Shown: positions 17,056-26,107 of the stretch, in pieces | How positions within the stretch are numbered: position 1 is the first letter of the stretch | Layout of the letters: each line of letters starts with the position of its first letter | IMG/VR virus record: IMGVR_UViG_3300033981_002454 | Span: 23,102-87,101 of that record | Source of the DNA: a virus | Strand: one strand, 5' to 3' | Length of the DNA stretch: 64,000 nucleotides | Translations under genes and position numbers: made by a program | The notes under the pieces: generated by a model | Seen by the model: the letters and a program-made list of their open reading frames with translations, nothing else | Told to the model about the DNA's origin: nothing | Database searches by the model: none

Positions 17056-18594
17056 CTAATACTCGAGCTCTGCCGGACCGCGCCTGAACAACTGGTCCAG
17101 CAGGATCTGAACTCCGTCGGCACAGTCGTCATGGGCTGTGTGCCCAAGGTTCAGCACCTCTTCCAGCACGACAGACCAGTCCCTGTACTTGTTGAATATC
17201 ACGCGGTGGGTTTGGAATAGGCCCATGATCCCGCGGAACCGGGACAGCTTGTCACCGCGAATCCCGGTGACTGGAGACACCCTCAGATTAGTGAGGCCCC
17301 AGTCTTGGTGGGCAATCCTCTGGAAATCACCCTGGAACGATTTTTGATAGGCCACCGATTCAGGCCAGATCATCACATCAGAGCGAGTGGGCCGGTACTT
17401 GCTGCCATCGCGGATCAGCAAATTCCAGTCAGACAAGAGTTCGCACAGGGCCTCTACCTTCTCAATGTTCCCCATGGAGCGCACTCGCCTGTAATCAATC
17501 AAATAGCCCTTCTCCCCATCCCTGCCGCCGAGCATGAACACGGTCCAGTCATTGCGCTCTTTCAGGCCAGAGGAGAGGTCCATCCCGACGCCGATCATGT
17601 CGAACGTGTCGGGAATGGATCCCTTGATAAACAACTCAGGGGAAATCCCCAGCTCCGCGGATCGCACCGCCTGGTTCATGTACTGATACGCAAAGGAGAC
17701 TCCGTCCTTGCGCTGCAGCCCTAACAGATATTCGAGCCCCCACATTTGCGGCCAGTAGGAGCGCACATCCCCGTCGTTGTTGTATTCAAGGGCGGCCTGA
17801 ATCGTGACAGCCCACCCATTGCGTTCAATGAACGTGGTGGCGAACATGTCGTCAAAATGGAACCGGGTGCCCAGGGCGATGGCACGGGCGCCCTCGAACA
17901 TGGTTGGAACAATGACGCTGTTCCAGTTCGCTTCCATTTCCCTGCGGATTTCTGGATTCGCAATGGACTGCTTGGATTTGATCAGGTCATCCAAAATCAC
18001 AAGACTGCTTCTCTTGGAAGCAATGGTTCCACGCAGGCCCGCGCAGGCGACAGTAAAGGCGTCTTCTCCTCTGACATCAATTCCTGCAAAATCAAAATCA
18101 ATCGACCACAACTCGTCTGCTGTTCTCGCCTTGGAGAGGCGAACCATCGGAAAAACTTCCTGATAGTCCGATGACTGAATCAAAGTCTTAATGGCCAGGC
18201 TCTTCCCCCTGGCTACGTCGATGTTGTAGGACACGTAAAGAATCCGCAACAGCTTCCTTTGCAGGGCATGCCGCCCGATCAGCCAGGCGCATAGCAATCC
18301 CACGAAGGTGCTCTTTGCGGATCCCCTGGGACTCAGTAGGCATTCGTTGGGCCCAGCAACATCAAGGAGGTGGTCGCTGCTTTTGCCGGTGATGAACTTC
18401 TCGTGCCACAGCATCATGTGCGGCGCTGGCGGCTTCCCCATCCGGGTGCAAAAGGCCGCGAAATTGTCACGGGCCAGTTGAATGTCTTCTGGAACCGCCG
18501 CATCTGCGGATGTTCTCTTTGGGAGCCTTTTAGCAGCAGCAAGCGTGGAGCGCCTGCGCGCCTGGGCTATCGAAGTGCCAGCCATAACTGGCAA
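17056..18594 (-). CDS. Terminase large subunit
   Basis: This 512-residue motor protein has a Walker A-type loop SPRGSAKST (residues 88-96) and a Walker B strand SLVILDDL (197-204). C-terminal RNase H-type nuclease residues include Asp339 in IGVGMDLSS and the HDDCADG motif near residue 488. These are the packaging ATPase and the nuclease that cuts concatemeric DNA. Its length is normal for the family. The gene lies between the probable small subunit and the portal. Start ATG 18594 or the Met three codons later are both possible; neither changes the domains. Confidence 0.95.
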   Translation of the reverse strand: MPVMAGTSIAQARRRSTLAAAKRLPKRTSADAAVPEDIQLARDNFAAFCTRMGKPPAPHMMLWHEKFITGKSSDHLLDVAGPNECLLSPRGSAKSTFVGLLCAWLIGRHALQRKLLRILYVSYNIDVARGKSLAIKTLIQSSDYQEVFPMVRLSKARTADELWSIDFDFAGIDVRGEDAFTVACAGLRGTIASKRSSLVILDDLIKSKQSIANPEIRREMEANWNSVIVPTMFEGARAIALGTRFHFDDMFATTFIERNGWAVTIQAALEYNNDGDVRSYWPQMWGLEYLLGLQRKDGVSFAYQYMNQAVRSAELGISPELFIKGSIPDTFDMIGVGMDLSSGLKERNDWTVFMLGGRDGEKGYLIDYRRVRSMGNIEKVEALCELLSDWNLLIRDGSKYRPTRSDVMIWPESVAYQKSFQGDFQRIAHQDWGLTNLRVSPVTGIRGDKLSRFRGIMGLFQTHRVIFNKYRDWSVVLEEVLNLGHTAHDDCADGVQILLDQLFRRGPAELEY

Positions 18595-18603
18595 TGTAAC
18601 AAC

Positions 18604-19089
18604 TCAGCGCTCCTCTCTCAGCTGGGCGAGGAAGGTCTCGAATGATTCCTCTAAAACGCTCTGCATTTCGGGGTCGTCAGGAAAGGAATCCTGCACGGTC
18701 TTCAGGAGTCGATCAGCTCCAGCCAGCAGGAGCCCCCGTCGATCTTGGCCGCGCTCCATCCGCTCGATCTCCACCAGGTGCCCTCGCAACTCCTTTGTCA
18801 GAGCAGCGATGAGCCTCGGGTCCGGATTTTCGCAAGCTCGAAGCGCTGCAATATCCTGCTGGAGCCGCACGGCCTCTGCGGTGAGCGCCAGTTTTCGATT
18901 CAGCCTGGGATAGCGTTCTTTCTGCCAAGACTCCAGCTCGAGAAAGCACGATTCATATCCCATGGCACTGGCATACATCCAGAGCTGGTACACGGAATCG
19001 CGATTGTCGGCCTCTGTTAGGAATCTTTCCCGTTGCTCGTTATTTAGCGAGGAGAGAAAAGCCGATACCCCAGGATGGGAATCAGCCAA
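18604..19089 (-). CDS. Probable terminase small subunit
   Basis: This protein of about 161 residues directly precedes the large terminase gene. It is highly helical and charged (LALTAEAVRLQQDIAALRAC, LRGHLVEIERMERGQ) with an acidic end, as in many small terminase subunits, but no clear helix-turn-helix can be named. The start chosen is TTG 19089, which overlaps the previous stop by eight bases. An upstream in-frame ATG at 19143 would instead overlap the 3' end of the previous gene by 62 bases. The assignment rests on position, size and composition. Confidence 0.6.
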   Translation of the reverse strand: MADSHPGVSAFLSSLNNEQRERFLTEADNRDSVYQLWMYASAMGYESCFLELESWQKERYPRLNRKLALTAEAVRLQQDIAALRACENPDPRLIAALTKELRGHLVEIERMERGQDRRGLLLAGADRLLKTVQDSFPDDPEMQSVLEESFETFLAQLREER

Positions 19090-21931
19090 AGTATCTGGCG
19101 GCGGCCTTGCCGCGGGAGAACGGAGAGTAACGGCTAATGGCACCCCTCGCGTCGGCCCTTAGGCGCAGGGCCTCGTCGGTTCCTTGAGTGAGGGTCTTGC
19201 GCTCTTGCTCTCCAGCCATGCCGATTCGGCGCTCCTCGCTGGTGTTGCGGTCGCGGCCTATGCGCTCTTGAGAATCGGCGCTGTACCGGCCAAGGCGCTC
19301 CCGGCTGTCATCGCTGTACTTAGCAAGGCGCTCCTGAGAGTCGGACGTGTAACGTGTCCGCTCGGATTCCTGCTCTTGCCCAAAGCGGGATGCCCGCTCC
19401 TGGCTGTCGGAGGAATACCGGGTTCCCTCGAGGGCCCGATCAGCCCCATACATCTGGCCGCGGACCTGGGTCTGGGTGCCTTTGAGGGCTTGATCGGCAC
19501 CATACTTGCTAGTCCTCTCTTGAGAATCAGCTGTATAGCGAGTCCGCTCAGATTCTTGTTGTTGACCAAAACGAGAGGATCGCTCCTGGCTATCAGAGGA
19601 ATACCGGGTTCCCTCGAGGGCCCGATCAGCCCCATACATCTGGCCGCGAACCTGGGTCTGGGTGCCTTTGAGGGCTTGATCGGCACCATACTTGCTAGTC
19701 CTCTCTTGAGAATCAGCTGTATAGCGAGTCCGCTCAGATTCTTGTTGTTGACCAAAACGAGAGGATCGCTCCTGGCTATCAGAGGAATACCGGGTGGCGT
19801 CAAGAGAGCGGTCAGCGCCATACATTTGGCCGCGGACCTGAGCCTGGGTCCCCCTTAGGGCTTGATCAGCGCCGTACTTGCTGGTCCTCTCCTGGGAATC
19901 GGCCGTGTACTTGGTCCGGCCACTCTCTGCGTCCTGGCTGTAGCGGCTAATGGCCCGCTGGGTGTCAGCCGTGTATCTCGTCCTGCCACTTTCCGCATCC
20001 TGCCCATAGCGGGAGGATCGCTCTTGGCTATCAGAGGAATACCGGGTGGCATCAAGGGAGCGATCAGCCCCGTACATCTGACCGCGAACCTGGGCCCTGG
20101 TGCCTCTTAGGGTCTGATCAGCGCCGTACTTACTGGTTCTCTCCTGGGAGTCCGCGGTGTAACGTGTGCGTCCGGTCTCCTCTTTTTGGCCGAGAGCGAA
20201 TCGCTCGCTCTCCCGGTCCTGGGAGTACCGGTTGATGTCCCGCTGGGTGTCAGCTGTGTACCTGGTGCGCCCCGTTTCGGCATCTTGTGAGTACCGAACG
20301 CGGCCAGTCTCCTCCCGCTGACCAAGGCCAAATCGGTCAGTTTCGGCGTCCTGTGCATAGCGAAGGCGTCCAGTCTCTTCCCGCTGGCCAAGGGTGAACC
20401 TGCCAGTTTCTTGATCCTGGGCGTAGCGAGAGCGGGCGCTCTCCGCATCCTGTGAGTATCTGACCCGCCCGGTCTCTTCTCGCTGGCCAAGGCCAAACCT
20501 GTCGGTTTCAGCATCTTGCGCGTAACGAAGGCGACCGGTCTCCTCTCTTTGGCCAAGAGTGAACCTTCCGGTCTCTTGGTCCTGGCTGTATCGAGAGCGG
20601 GCGGTTTCTGCATCTTGCGAATACCTGACTCGCCCGGTCTCCTGTCTCTGGCCAAACTTGAATCTGCCAGTCTCTTGCTCTTGGGCAAATCGGGAACGAC
20701 CCGTCTCTGCGTCCTGGGAATATCTGACTCGGCCAGTTTCCTCTCTTTGGCCAAGACCGAACCTGTCGGTCTCGGCATCCTGGGCATACCGAAGGCGACC
20801 AGTCTCTTGTTCTTGCGTGAATCGAGAGCGCCCCGTCTCTGCGTCCTGGGAGTACCTGACGCGTCCAGTTTCTTCTCTTTGGCCAAGACCAAACCTGTCG
20901 GTCTCTGCGTCCTGGGCGTAACGAAGACGTCCAGTCTCTTCTCTTTGGCCAAGATTAAATCGACCTGTCTCCGCGTCCTGAGAGTATCTGACACGTCCGG
21001 TTTCCTCTCGCTGGCCAAGGCCAAACCTATCGGTCTCGGCGTCCTGGGCGTAGCGTAGGCGGCCGGTCTCTTCTCTTTGACCAAGATTAAATCGACCTGT
21101 CTCTGCGTCCTGAGAGTATCTGACACGTCCAGTTTCTTCTCTTTGGCCAAGACCAAACCTGTCAGTCTCGGCGTCTTGAGCGTAACGAAGACGTCCAGTC
21201 TCTTCTCTTTGGCCGAGATTGAATCGACCCGTTTCTGCGTCTTGTGCGTAGCGAACGCGGCCGGTCTCTTCTCGCTGGCCAAGGGTGAATCTGCCTGTCT
21301 CCTGCTCCTGGCCGAAGCGGAAGCGGCCAGTCTCCTGGTCTTGCCCGTAACGTGATCGCCCTGTTTCTGCGTCCTGAGAATAACGATTGATTGCTGTCTG
21401 AGCATCAGTCGTATAACGGCTCCTGCCGCTTTCTGCGTCTTGGGCGTACTTTGTCCCCTCTAGTTGTCTGTCGTAGGCGTACTTCTGTCCGCCGACCCTG
21501 ATGCCCTCAAGGTCTCGATCAATGACTCCTCTTTCATTCTGCAGGCGGCTTTGAATGTTTCCCTGCTCCTGCTGCAGGTAATTTTCGTTGGCCGTGTCGG
21601 CCTGTCTTAGTTGAAGCTGAATATCTCTGTCGACCCCGGACTGCCTGGTGTAACTGTCATCGGCGATGGACTGGGACTGCCGGGCATAGTCCAATGCCTT
21701 TGGCGCCATGGCATCGGTGTACCTGACGTTTAAGCCAAGCTGCTCTTCACCGATGCGCTTCCCCATTTGGAAGTCTTCTTCTGCCGCCTCTTTATAGGCC
21801 CTCGCCCGATCAGCAGCGGACTTCTGGTTGTCCTTGCTGGAGGACTTGCTCTTGCTAGAGGACTTGCTCTTGCTAGAGGAGTTGCTCTTGCTAGAGGAGT
21901 TGCTCTTGTTGTTCGACTTTTTAGGAGCCAT
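19082..21931 (-). CDS. Giant protein of 11-residue repeats
   Basis: This 949-residue protein has a Ser/Lys-rich start (S-S-S-K repeats, residues 9-35), a helical section to about residue 170, then some 60 tandem 11-residue units such as RVRYSQDAETG and RFGLGQREETG. It ends with LRADARGAISRYSPFSRGKA. The 11-residue periodicity is that of a hendecad coiled coil, so a long rod or filament is expected. It is encoded among probable internal virion proteins next to the terminase, so it may be an ejected protein, a tail-tube spacer or a fibre rod. I know no named family for it. Repeats alternate between R/Y/Q/D and F/L/G/Q/R types, giving a 66-base DNA period. Confidence 0.8.
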   Translation of the reverse strand: MAPKKSNNKSNSSSKSNSSSKSKSSSKSKSSSKDNQKSAADRARAYKEAAEEDFQMGKRIGEEQLGLNVRYTDAMAPKALDYARQSQSIADDSYTRQSGVDRDIQLQLRQADTANENYLQQEQGNIQSRLQNERGVIDRDLEGIRVGGQKYAYDRQLEGTKYAQDAESGRSRYTTDAQTAINRYSQDAETGRSRYGQDQETGRFRFGQEQETGRFTLGQREETGRVRYAQDAETGRFNLGQREETGRLRYAQDAETDRFGLGQREETGRVRYSQDAETGRFNLGQREETGRLRYAQDAETDRFGLGQREETGRVRYSQDAETGRFNLGQREETGRLRYAQDAETDRFGLGQREETGRVRYSQDAETGRSRFTQEQETGRLRYAQDAETDRFGLGQREETGRVRYSQDAETGRSRFAQEQETGRFKFGQRQETGRVRYSQDAETARSRYSQDQETGRFTLGQREETGRLRYAQDAETDRFGLGQREETGRVRYSQDAESARSRYAQDQETGRFTLGQREETGRLRYAQDAETDRFGLGQREETGRVRYSQDAETGRTRYTADTQRDINRYSQDRESERFALGQKEETGRTRYTADSQERTSKYGADQTLRGTRAQVRGQMYGADRSLDATRYSSDSQERSSRYGQDAESGRTRYTADTQRAISRYSQDAESGRTKYTADSQERTSKYGADQALRGTQAQVRGQMYGADRSLDATRYSSDSQERSSRFGQQQESERTRYTADSQERTSKYGADQALKGTQTQVRGQMYGADRALEGTRYSSDSQERSSRFGQQQESERTRYTADSQERTSKYGADQALKGTQTQVRGQMYGADRALEGTRYSSDSQERASRFGQEQESERTRYTSDSQERLAKYSDDSRERLGRYSADSQERIGRDRNTSEERRIGMAGEQERKTLTQGTDEALRLRADARGAISRYSPFSRGKAAARYFG
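19380..21440 (-). repeat. 33/66-base tandem repeats encoding the hendecad protein
   Basis: The DNA repeats with a 33-base unit and a stronger 66-base super-unit. Between 20260 and 21300 the super-unit encodes GLGQREETGRVRYSQDAETG with many synonymous changes. Around 19430-19800, three longer units of about 180 bases (QVRGQMYGADR...TRYSSDSQER) are almost identical and look recently amplified. The block should be prone to length change by recombination. Confidence 0.8.
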
Positions 21932-21934
21932 TGT

Positions 21935-22573
21935 TTACGCCCCGAACATCCCCAGAACCGTCCCCAGCAGCGCTGGTGCGTTTGCCGCTAGCACTGTTCC
22001 GAGCTTGGGTCTCATTCTTTCCTGCATTTCCATCATTCGTTGGTAGCTTCTTTCCCTTTCCCGCTCTTCAGCATTGATCGCGTACTGAAGGCCGTTTGTG
22101 AGAAGATTAGATTGCTGTGCCAGGACCCCATCGTTGACCATGGGGAACACAGCCTGAAAAGCGGTCGTAGCACCCTTCCTCTGCGTGGCATCGTAACTTT
22201 CGCTTGCTTGCCCCGCGGTCACTATGGTCTTTCTGTCCTGCTCTCCCTTGCCTTCGCCTATCTGTATGGTCGATGCCGTCTTGACAGGAATGATCCGGTT
22301 CAGCAGCTCGGTTTCACTAGCCTGCTTTGCGATACCACGCGTTAGATCGTTATCCTTGCCTTGCTCCCCACGGTTGAACGCTTTGTTTGCGTTTTGCTCG
22401 TCAATTGCGGTGAGCCCTCTCAGTTGCCCAAAGAAATCCTGCTGGGCCAGGGCTCGCCGCGTTCGCTCTTCGGCCTCCTTTTCCAGCCGCAGCCTCCTTT
22501 GATCGTTTCGCGCCGCTGTCGACTGGCTGGGGTCAATAGCTTTGCCGACCCCGTAGAGAAAGTTCCCAACCAT
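21935..22573 (-). CDS. Probable internal virion protein A
   Basis: This 212-residue helical protein begins MVGNFLYGVGKAIDPSQSTA and is preceded by GAGGAG at a proper ribosome-site distance. It has a charged coiled region (LRLEKEAEERTRRALAQQDF) and ends with a hydrophobic Ala/Gly segment (LAANAPALLGTVLGMFGA) that could insert in a membrane. It lies three bases upstream of the hendecad-repeat gene. No family is recognised. The small hydrophobic end and the neighbours suggest an ejected or internal head protein. Confidence 0.65.
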   Translation of the reverse strand: MVGNFLYGVGKAIDPSQSTAARNDQRRLRLEKEAEERTRRALAQQDFFGQLRGLTAIDEQNANKAFNRGEQGKDNDLTRGIAKQASETELLNRIIPVKTASTIQIGEGKGEQDRKTIVTAGQASESYDATQRKGATTAFQAVFPMVNDGVLAQQSNLLTNGLQYAINAEERERERSYQRMMEMQERMRPKLGTVLAANAPALLGTVLGMFGA

Positions 22574-22610
22574 GGCCTAATCTCCTCGGATGCCAGACTT
22601 GTCAGTCATG

Positions 22611-23144
22611 CTAGCCCGGCCGGAAATAGGAGAGTCGAGGTGCGGTCCATAGATCCTTGTTTGAGTTGATTAGATCCGCCTGAAATGCAAGGGGCACGGC
22701 TGCTCCCAAGTTGTTGACATTGGCAGCTATCTCGCTTGCGTCCTGAAGTGCTTTGATCCCCACGTCAGTCATGGATGGTCGTTGTTCTATGGACTTCTGA
22801 TATGCATTCATCAGGGATTTGCCCCCCTCGGTAGGGAAGCCAGCTACAGCATTAGCGATATTGGCTAACGCACCTGTATTGGCAAGAGCAAAGAGGCGAT
22901 CACTGAATTTAGGCTTGGCCGACTTCGCGCTGCCGGGTGCAAGTTCTCGCAAGCTTTGCTCGTGCTTCCACCTATCGGACTCCAGTTCCGTATCAAGACG
23001 CAGCTGGCTCGCTCTGAGCTCGGCGTCCTGCTCATCTCTGCTCCGCTGGGCGGCGGCGAACCCACCAGCGCCGGGGATAATCTGCGGGCCCGGCAGTCCC
23101 CTTGTTAGGTCTGCGAATGTGCTTTGCGGCAGGATGTATGCCAT
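22611..23144 (-). CDS. Probable internal virion protein B
   Basis: This 177-residue protein begins MAYILPQSTFADLTRGLPGP, followed by a charged coiled stretch (QLRLDTELESDRWKHEQSLR) and a helical Ala/Asn-rich half. Its start overlaps the previous gene's stop by one base, showing tight coupling. A GGGGGA sequence provides a ribosome site. No known domain is seen. It is grouped with its neighbours as a minor or internal virion protein by context only. Confidence 0.62.
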   Translation of the reverse strand: MAYILPQSTFADLTRGLPGPQIIPGAGGFAAAQRSRDEQDAELRASQLRLDTELESDRWKHEQSLRELAPGSAKSAKPKFSDRLFALANTGALANIANAVAGFPTEGGKSLMNAYQKSIEQRPSMTDVGIKALQDASEIAANVNNLGAAVPLAFQADLINSNKDLWTAPRLSYFRPG

Positions 23145-23818
23145 TAGGCGAATCCCCCAAGAGCGTATTGAGCGAGAGCGGTGGAGAACCCGTTGTCCTG
23201 TACGGGTGGCCGATTGACTACCCCGTAAAGAGCAGAGCGATAGGCATCGAGTCCGCGGGCTCTCTCTTCAAGCAGCATTTGATCTGCGTACCCGCGTAAC
23301 GCCAAATCTTGCTGACTGCGCATCAAAGGAAGCGAAGCCTCCTGAGCTTCTCTTTGGAGTCGCGCCTGAGACTCGAACAGCCGCTCATTCATCCTGATCT
23401 GCTGCGAGAGGGCGTCCCCCTTTGTGAACCCTGCCACCCCTTGACCGACGTTGGCCCCTACCCCTGCAAGAGCCAATCCGCCGAGGGCCCCGCCAATGGT
23501 TCCCCCCACTTGACCACCGAGTCTCACTCCGGGGATGTCTGGATTCAATGGCTTACCAGTGCGGTAAGCAAGGGATCGCCCGCCCCTCCTGCCCAGGTAC
23601 GAGCCAAGGAGCGCCCCGGGAATTCCAACACCAAGGCTGCCCACTGCGGCACCTATGTTGTCAGACGTATCACGCGTGGGATCGGGATTATTCAGCTGGC
23701 TTGCTGCTTGGAAGATGAGTGGCCCGTAGGTCGCAGCAGCCATCAGCCCCTGGCGGGTCATGAGTCCCGACAATCCAGACAGGAATGAGCCACCTGCGGC
23801 TAGAGCGGGCAGCGGCAT
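23144..23818 (-). CDS. Glycine-zipper membrane-type virion protein
   Basis: This 224-residue protein has several Gly/Ala-rich hydrophobic stretches: AAGGSFLSGLSGL, IGAAVGSLGVGIPGALLGSY and VGGTIGGALGGLALAGVGAN. Their G-x-x-x-G spacing is typical of glycine zippers, which pack in membranes. The C-terminal part is a charged helix. A GGAG ribosome site lies ahead of ATG 23818. Internal head proteins that form a channel during DNA ejection often look like this; that function is inferred, not shown. Confidence 0.62.
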   Translation of the reverse strand: MPLPALAAGGSFLSGLSGLMTRQGLMAAATYGPLIFQAASQLNNPDPTRDTSDNIGAAVGSLGVGIPGALLGSYLGRRGGRSLAYRTGKPLNPDIPGVRLGGQVGGTIGGALGGLALAGVGANVGQGVAGFTKGDALSQQIRMNERLFESQARLQREAQEASLPLMRSQQDLALRGYADQMLLEERARGLDAYRSALYGVVNRPPVQDNGFSTALAQYALGGFA

Positions 23819-23870
23819 TGTTCAGGGCTCCTCATTGTGTTGATTCTAGTGAGCATCGATAGGTGGCCTG

Positions 23871-24338
23871 TTAGGAGAAAGCATTGATACCGGCACTGAT
23901 GAGAGGCCCGACGCCTGGGATAAAGCTTGCAGCAGAGCTGACAAGTCCGAGGACTCCTCTTCTCCTTTGTTGTCCTTGGGCCCTCTTTTGTGCTTCCTCC
24001 TGGGCCTCCTTCGCAATCTTGGAGGTACTGTCTTGCAGTTTGAAGCCTCTTTCCTGAGCCTCGAGCGCAAAGTCGTGTTCGTCATCCTCGTAGGCTTTTT
24101 GCCAGTCCTCAAGTGAGTCCTGCGCGAAGCTGTCCTTGGCGCCGCTGTATTTGAACTGGGAGCTGCCAAACTTATTGTCAAATGGATTGAAACTGCTGGA
24201 GATATTGCTTTTGTAGGCGGGGTCCTTGTCGAAGGAAGGCCAGGCGCTGGAGCGTGCTTTCCTAGCGGCGCGTGCTCGATCAAATGCGAGCTTTTGAGAC
24301 TGCATTCGATCGTCTCTGCCGGCGGAGTAGTAACTCAT
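23871..24338 (-). CDS. Probable internal virion protein C
   Basis: This 155-residue protein begins MSYYSAGRDDRMQSQKLAFD, has a charged helical centre rich in Gln/Glu/Lys, and ends with a hydrophobic Gly/Ser/Ala segment (VLGLVSSAASFIPGVGPLIS). Its N-terminus resembles that of the following upstream gene (R-x-D-x-M-x-x-Q-K-L-A), so the two look like distant paralogues. The genes overlap by four bases. No family name is known to me. Confidence 0.62.
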   Translation of the reverse strand: MSYYSAGRDDRMQSQKLAFDRARAARKARSSAWPSFDKDPAYKSNISSSFNPFDNKFGSSQFKYSGAKDSFAQDSLEDWQKAYEDDEHDFALEAQERGFKLQDSTSKIAKEAQEEAQKRAQGQQRRRGVLGLVSSAASFIPGVGPLISAGINAFS

Positions 24339-24766
24339 GGGTTAAAGGCTTTCGAGGGGTCAAAGCCCCAAGAGCTACGCGTGTTTAGAAAATCAGAGGT
24401 TACATCCCTTACTGCCTGTGGAACCTCATTCCGCCTCGACATATTGAAGGTCGTCTCTATGGGCCGAGTGTTGTCAGTTTTTGGCCGGAACAATCCCTGC
24501 TCCTTTGCAATTCCTAAAGCAGTTGAAGCAGCGTTGGCCGCAGAAGATACCCAGTCCTTCGGCTGGAATGGCACCTTGTATTCCTTGGCCATTTTCTCTC
24601 CTTGTTTGTATTCATTTTCAAGTAGTTCGCGCTTCTTCTCTCGGGCGCGCTCCAGTGCAAGCTTTTGTCTTTCCATCTGATCCTCCCTACCCGCAAAGGC
24701 GCGATATCCGCCGCCCTCGAAGGCGTTGCTGAACGGACTCGCTCCTGGGTTAAACGGATCGAACAT
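24335..24766 (-). CDS. Probable internal virion protein D
   Basis: This 143-residue protein begins MFDPFNPGASPFSNAFEGGG, then has a REDQMERQKLALERAREKKR helix shared in style with the downstream gene, followed by Asn/Arg-rich sequence. Its stop overlaps the downstream start (ATGA). There is no hydrophobic tail, unlike its neighbour. The role is unknown. Position in a long co-oriented run from the packaging genes suggests a virion component. Confidence 0.62.
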   Translation of the reverse strand: MFDPFNPGASPFSNAFEGGGYRAFAGREDQMERQKLALERAREKKRELLENEYKQGEKMAKEYKVPFQPKDWVSSAANAASTALGIAKEQGLFRPKTDNTRPIETTFNMSRRNEVPQAVRDVTSDFLNTRSSWGFDPSKAFNP

Positions 24767-24790
24767 GGGAAAAGGTGCCCGGTTTCAATT

Positions 24791-26107
24791 CTAGTACGCT
24801 TCCACGGGTGTCAATTCTTCTGACTGCTTCTGGCGGTTTTCCTCCGCATTGGCCGCCCTGCGCATCTGCTCCATCAGCGAGGCTCCGGCAGCCGTGATAC
24901 TGAGTCCAGCAGCTGAGCCGCCAACGCCTCCGAGGAAGAGTGCATCTTCTATTTGGTTCTGAGCCTGTCTCTTCCGTTGTGAGGTTTTAGAGATCAACCT
25001 GTTGAGGTCCCTGCTTTTTTGCTCAGCCCTCTCGCGCTCCTGGTTAATAGAGGCGGCCCATCCGGATAGACGTGAATCCTCGGAGGTGGGAGACATGCGA
25101 TCCAGTCTCTCGATCTCGCGATCCACTTCCAGTGCTTGCTTGCGGAGTTGGCCGATTTTATCGTCCATTCTTTGTTGGGCCTGGAATTTATTGATCCTCC
25201 CGCTGGATGCCAGTCGCTTGCCGGCCATCCTCACTCCAAGGGCCCCTCCGGCAACGCCAGCCGCGACGGGGAGAATCCCGGTCAAAAGTGGAATCGGCTT
25301 GCCCAACAGGTTGACTTCCGCTCCGTGAATCCCGTCCATGTTGACCTTCACGGGCATGGGGTTTCCATGAAGGTAGGCCTTGTAGGACTCGTATTCGTCC
25401 CTAGAAACGTCTGGTCGTTCCTGAATGAAATCCTTGTACGGCAGAAGGCTTCCTGTCATGCCAAGCGAGCGCAGTCCAGCCTCCATGAGTGGATTGGAGG
25501 ACTCAGTTCGATCCTCCTCATCAGGGAGTACCGCCGAATATCCAGGCTGCCGGAAGAGGTTCCCGACTGCGGCGCTGGCCCCTAGGACGAGGGGGAAAGT
25601 CGCAGAGACTGCGTAGTGCTGGCGAGTAAATGGAGTCTTCGGCGCGCCTGGTATTCCCCTGAGGGAATGATGCATAGCCTGCTGCCCCGCGGCAGATGAG
25701 GCTGCCTGGAAGGCGTTGATGAACCACCACAGGGATTGCGCGCCTTGGCTGGTGGCGTCTGCCGCAAGCATTCCTGCTCCTTGGGCTGCTCGTCGCGCTG
25801 CCTCTGCGGCAATCCCGTCTTTCTTTGGAATCGAGTCGGGGTACTCGCCCAATCGGACTGTTTGATCACGGAAAACCGGATCCTCGAGGCGTTCACGGTC
25901 GAACTCCTCCATTTGCTTTTTGCTATACCCGCCGGGGAGGCCTGCCATGGCCTGGCGGATTGCATGTAGAGACTGGGGCCTTTGGGCGAGCACCTCGAAG
26001 GGGCTCAATTCACGGTTTTCCCCGTTGATCCGAGTGGAGGCCCGGTAGGCGTGAGCGGCGATGTCTCTTAGCCCCAGCCCTGTTCGCGGGATCTTCGGGA
26101 ACTCCAT
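24791..26107 (-). CDS. Probable internal virion protein E with hydrophobic segments
   Basis: This 438-residue protein has two hydrophobic regions: VSATFPLVLGASAAVGNLF near residue 170 and LLTGILPVAAGVAGGALGVR near 275. A long coiled region follows (KIGQLRKQALEVDREIERLD, then ERERAEQKSRDLNRLISKTS), and then another Gly/Ala-rich hydrophobic stretch (FLGGVGGSAAGLSITAAGAS). Such a mix of helical coil and membrane-active parts is typical of proteins ejected with the genome. Its start overlaps the previous gene's stop by one base. The function is inferred. Confidence 0.62.
   Translation of the reverse strand: MEFPKIPRTGLGLRDIAAHAYRASTRINGENRELSPFEVLAQRPQSLHAIRQAMAGLPGGYSKKQMEEFDRERLEDPVFRDQTVRLGEYPDSIPKKDGIAAEAARRAAQGAGMLAADATSQGAQSLWWFINAFQAASSAAGQQAMHHSLRGIPGAPKTPFTRQHYAVSATFPLVLGASAAVGNLFRQPGYSAVLPDEEDRTESSNPLMEAGLRSLGMTGSLLPYKDFIQERPDVSRDEYESYKAYLHGNPMPVKVNMDGIHGAEVNLLGKPIPLLTGILPVAAGVAGGALGVRMAGKRLASSGRINKFQAQQRMDDKIGQLRKQALEVDREIERLDRMSPTSEDSRLSGWAASINQERERAEQKSRDLNRLISKTSQRKRQAQNQIEDALFLGGVGGSAAGLSITAAGASLMEQMRRAANAEENRQKQSEELTPVEAY

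Noticed and set aside
19184-21355. CRISPR-like array suggested by regular 33/66-base repeats
   Set aside because: The repeats are coding throughout, without unique spacers of constant length.
20107-21405. 432-residue alternative frame in the hendecad gene
   Set aside because: It is a basic low-complexity shadow of the 66-base repeats, and the main frame has a coherent start, head and tail.
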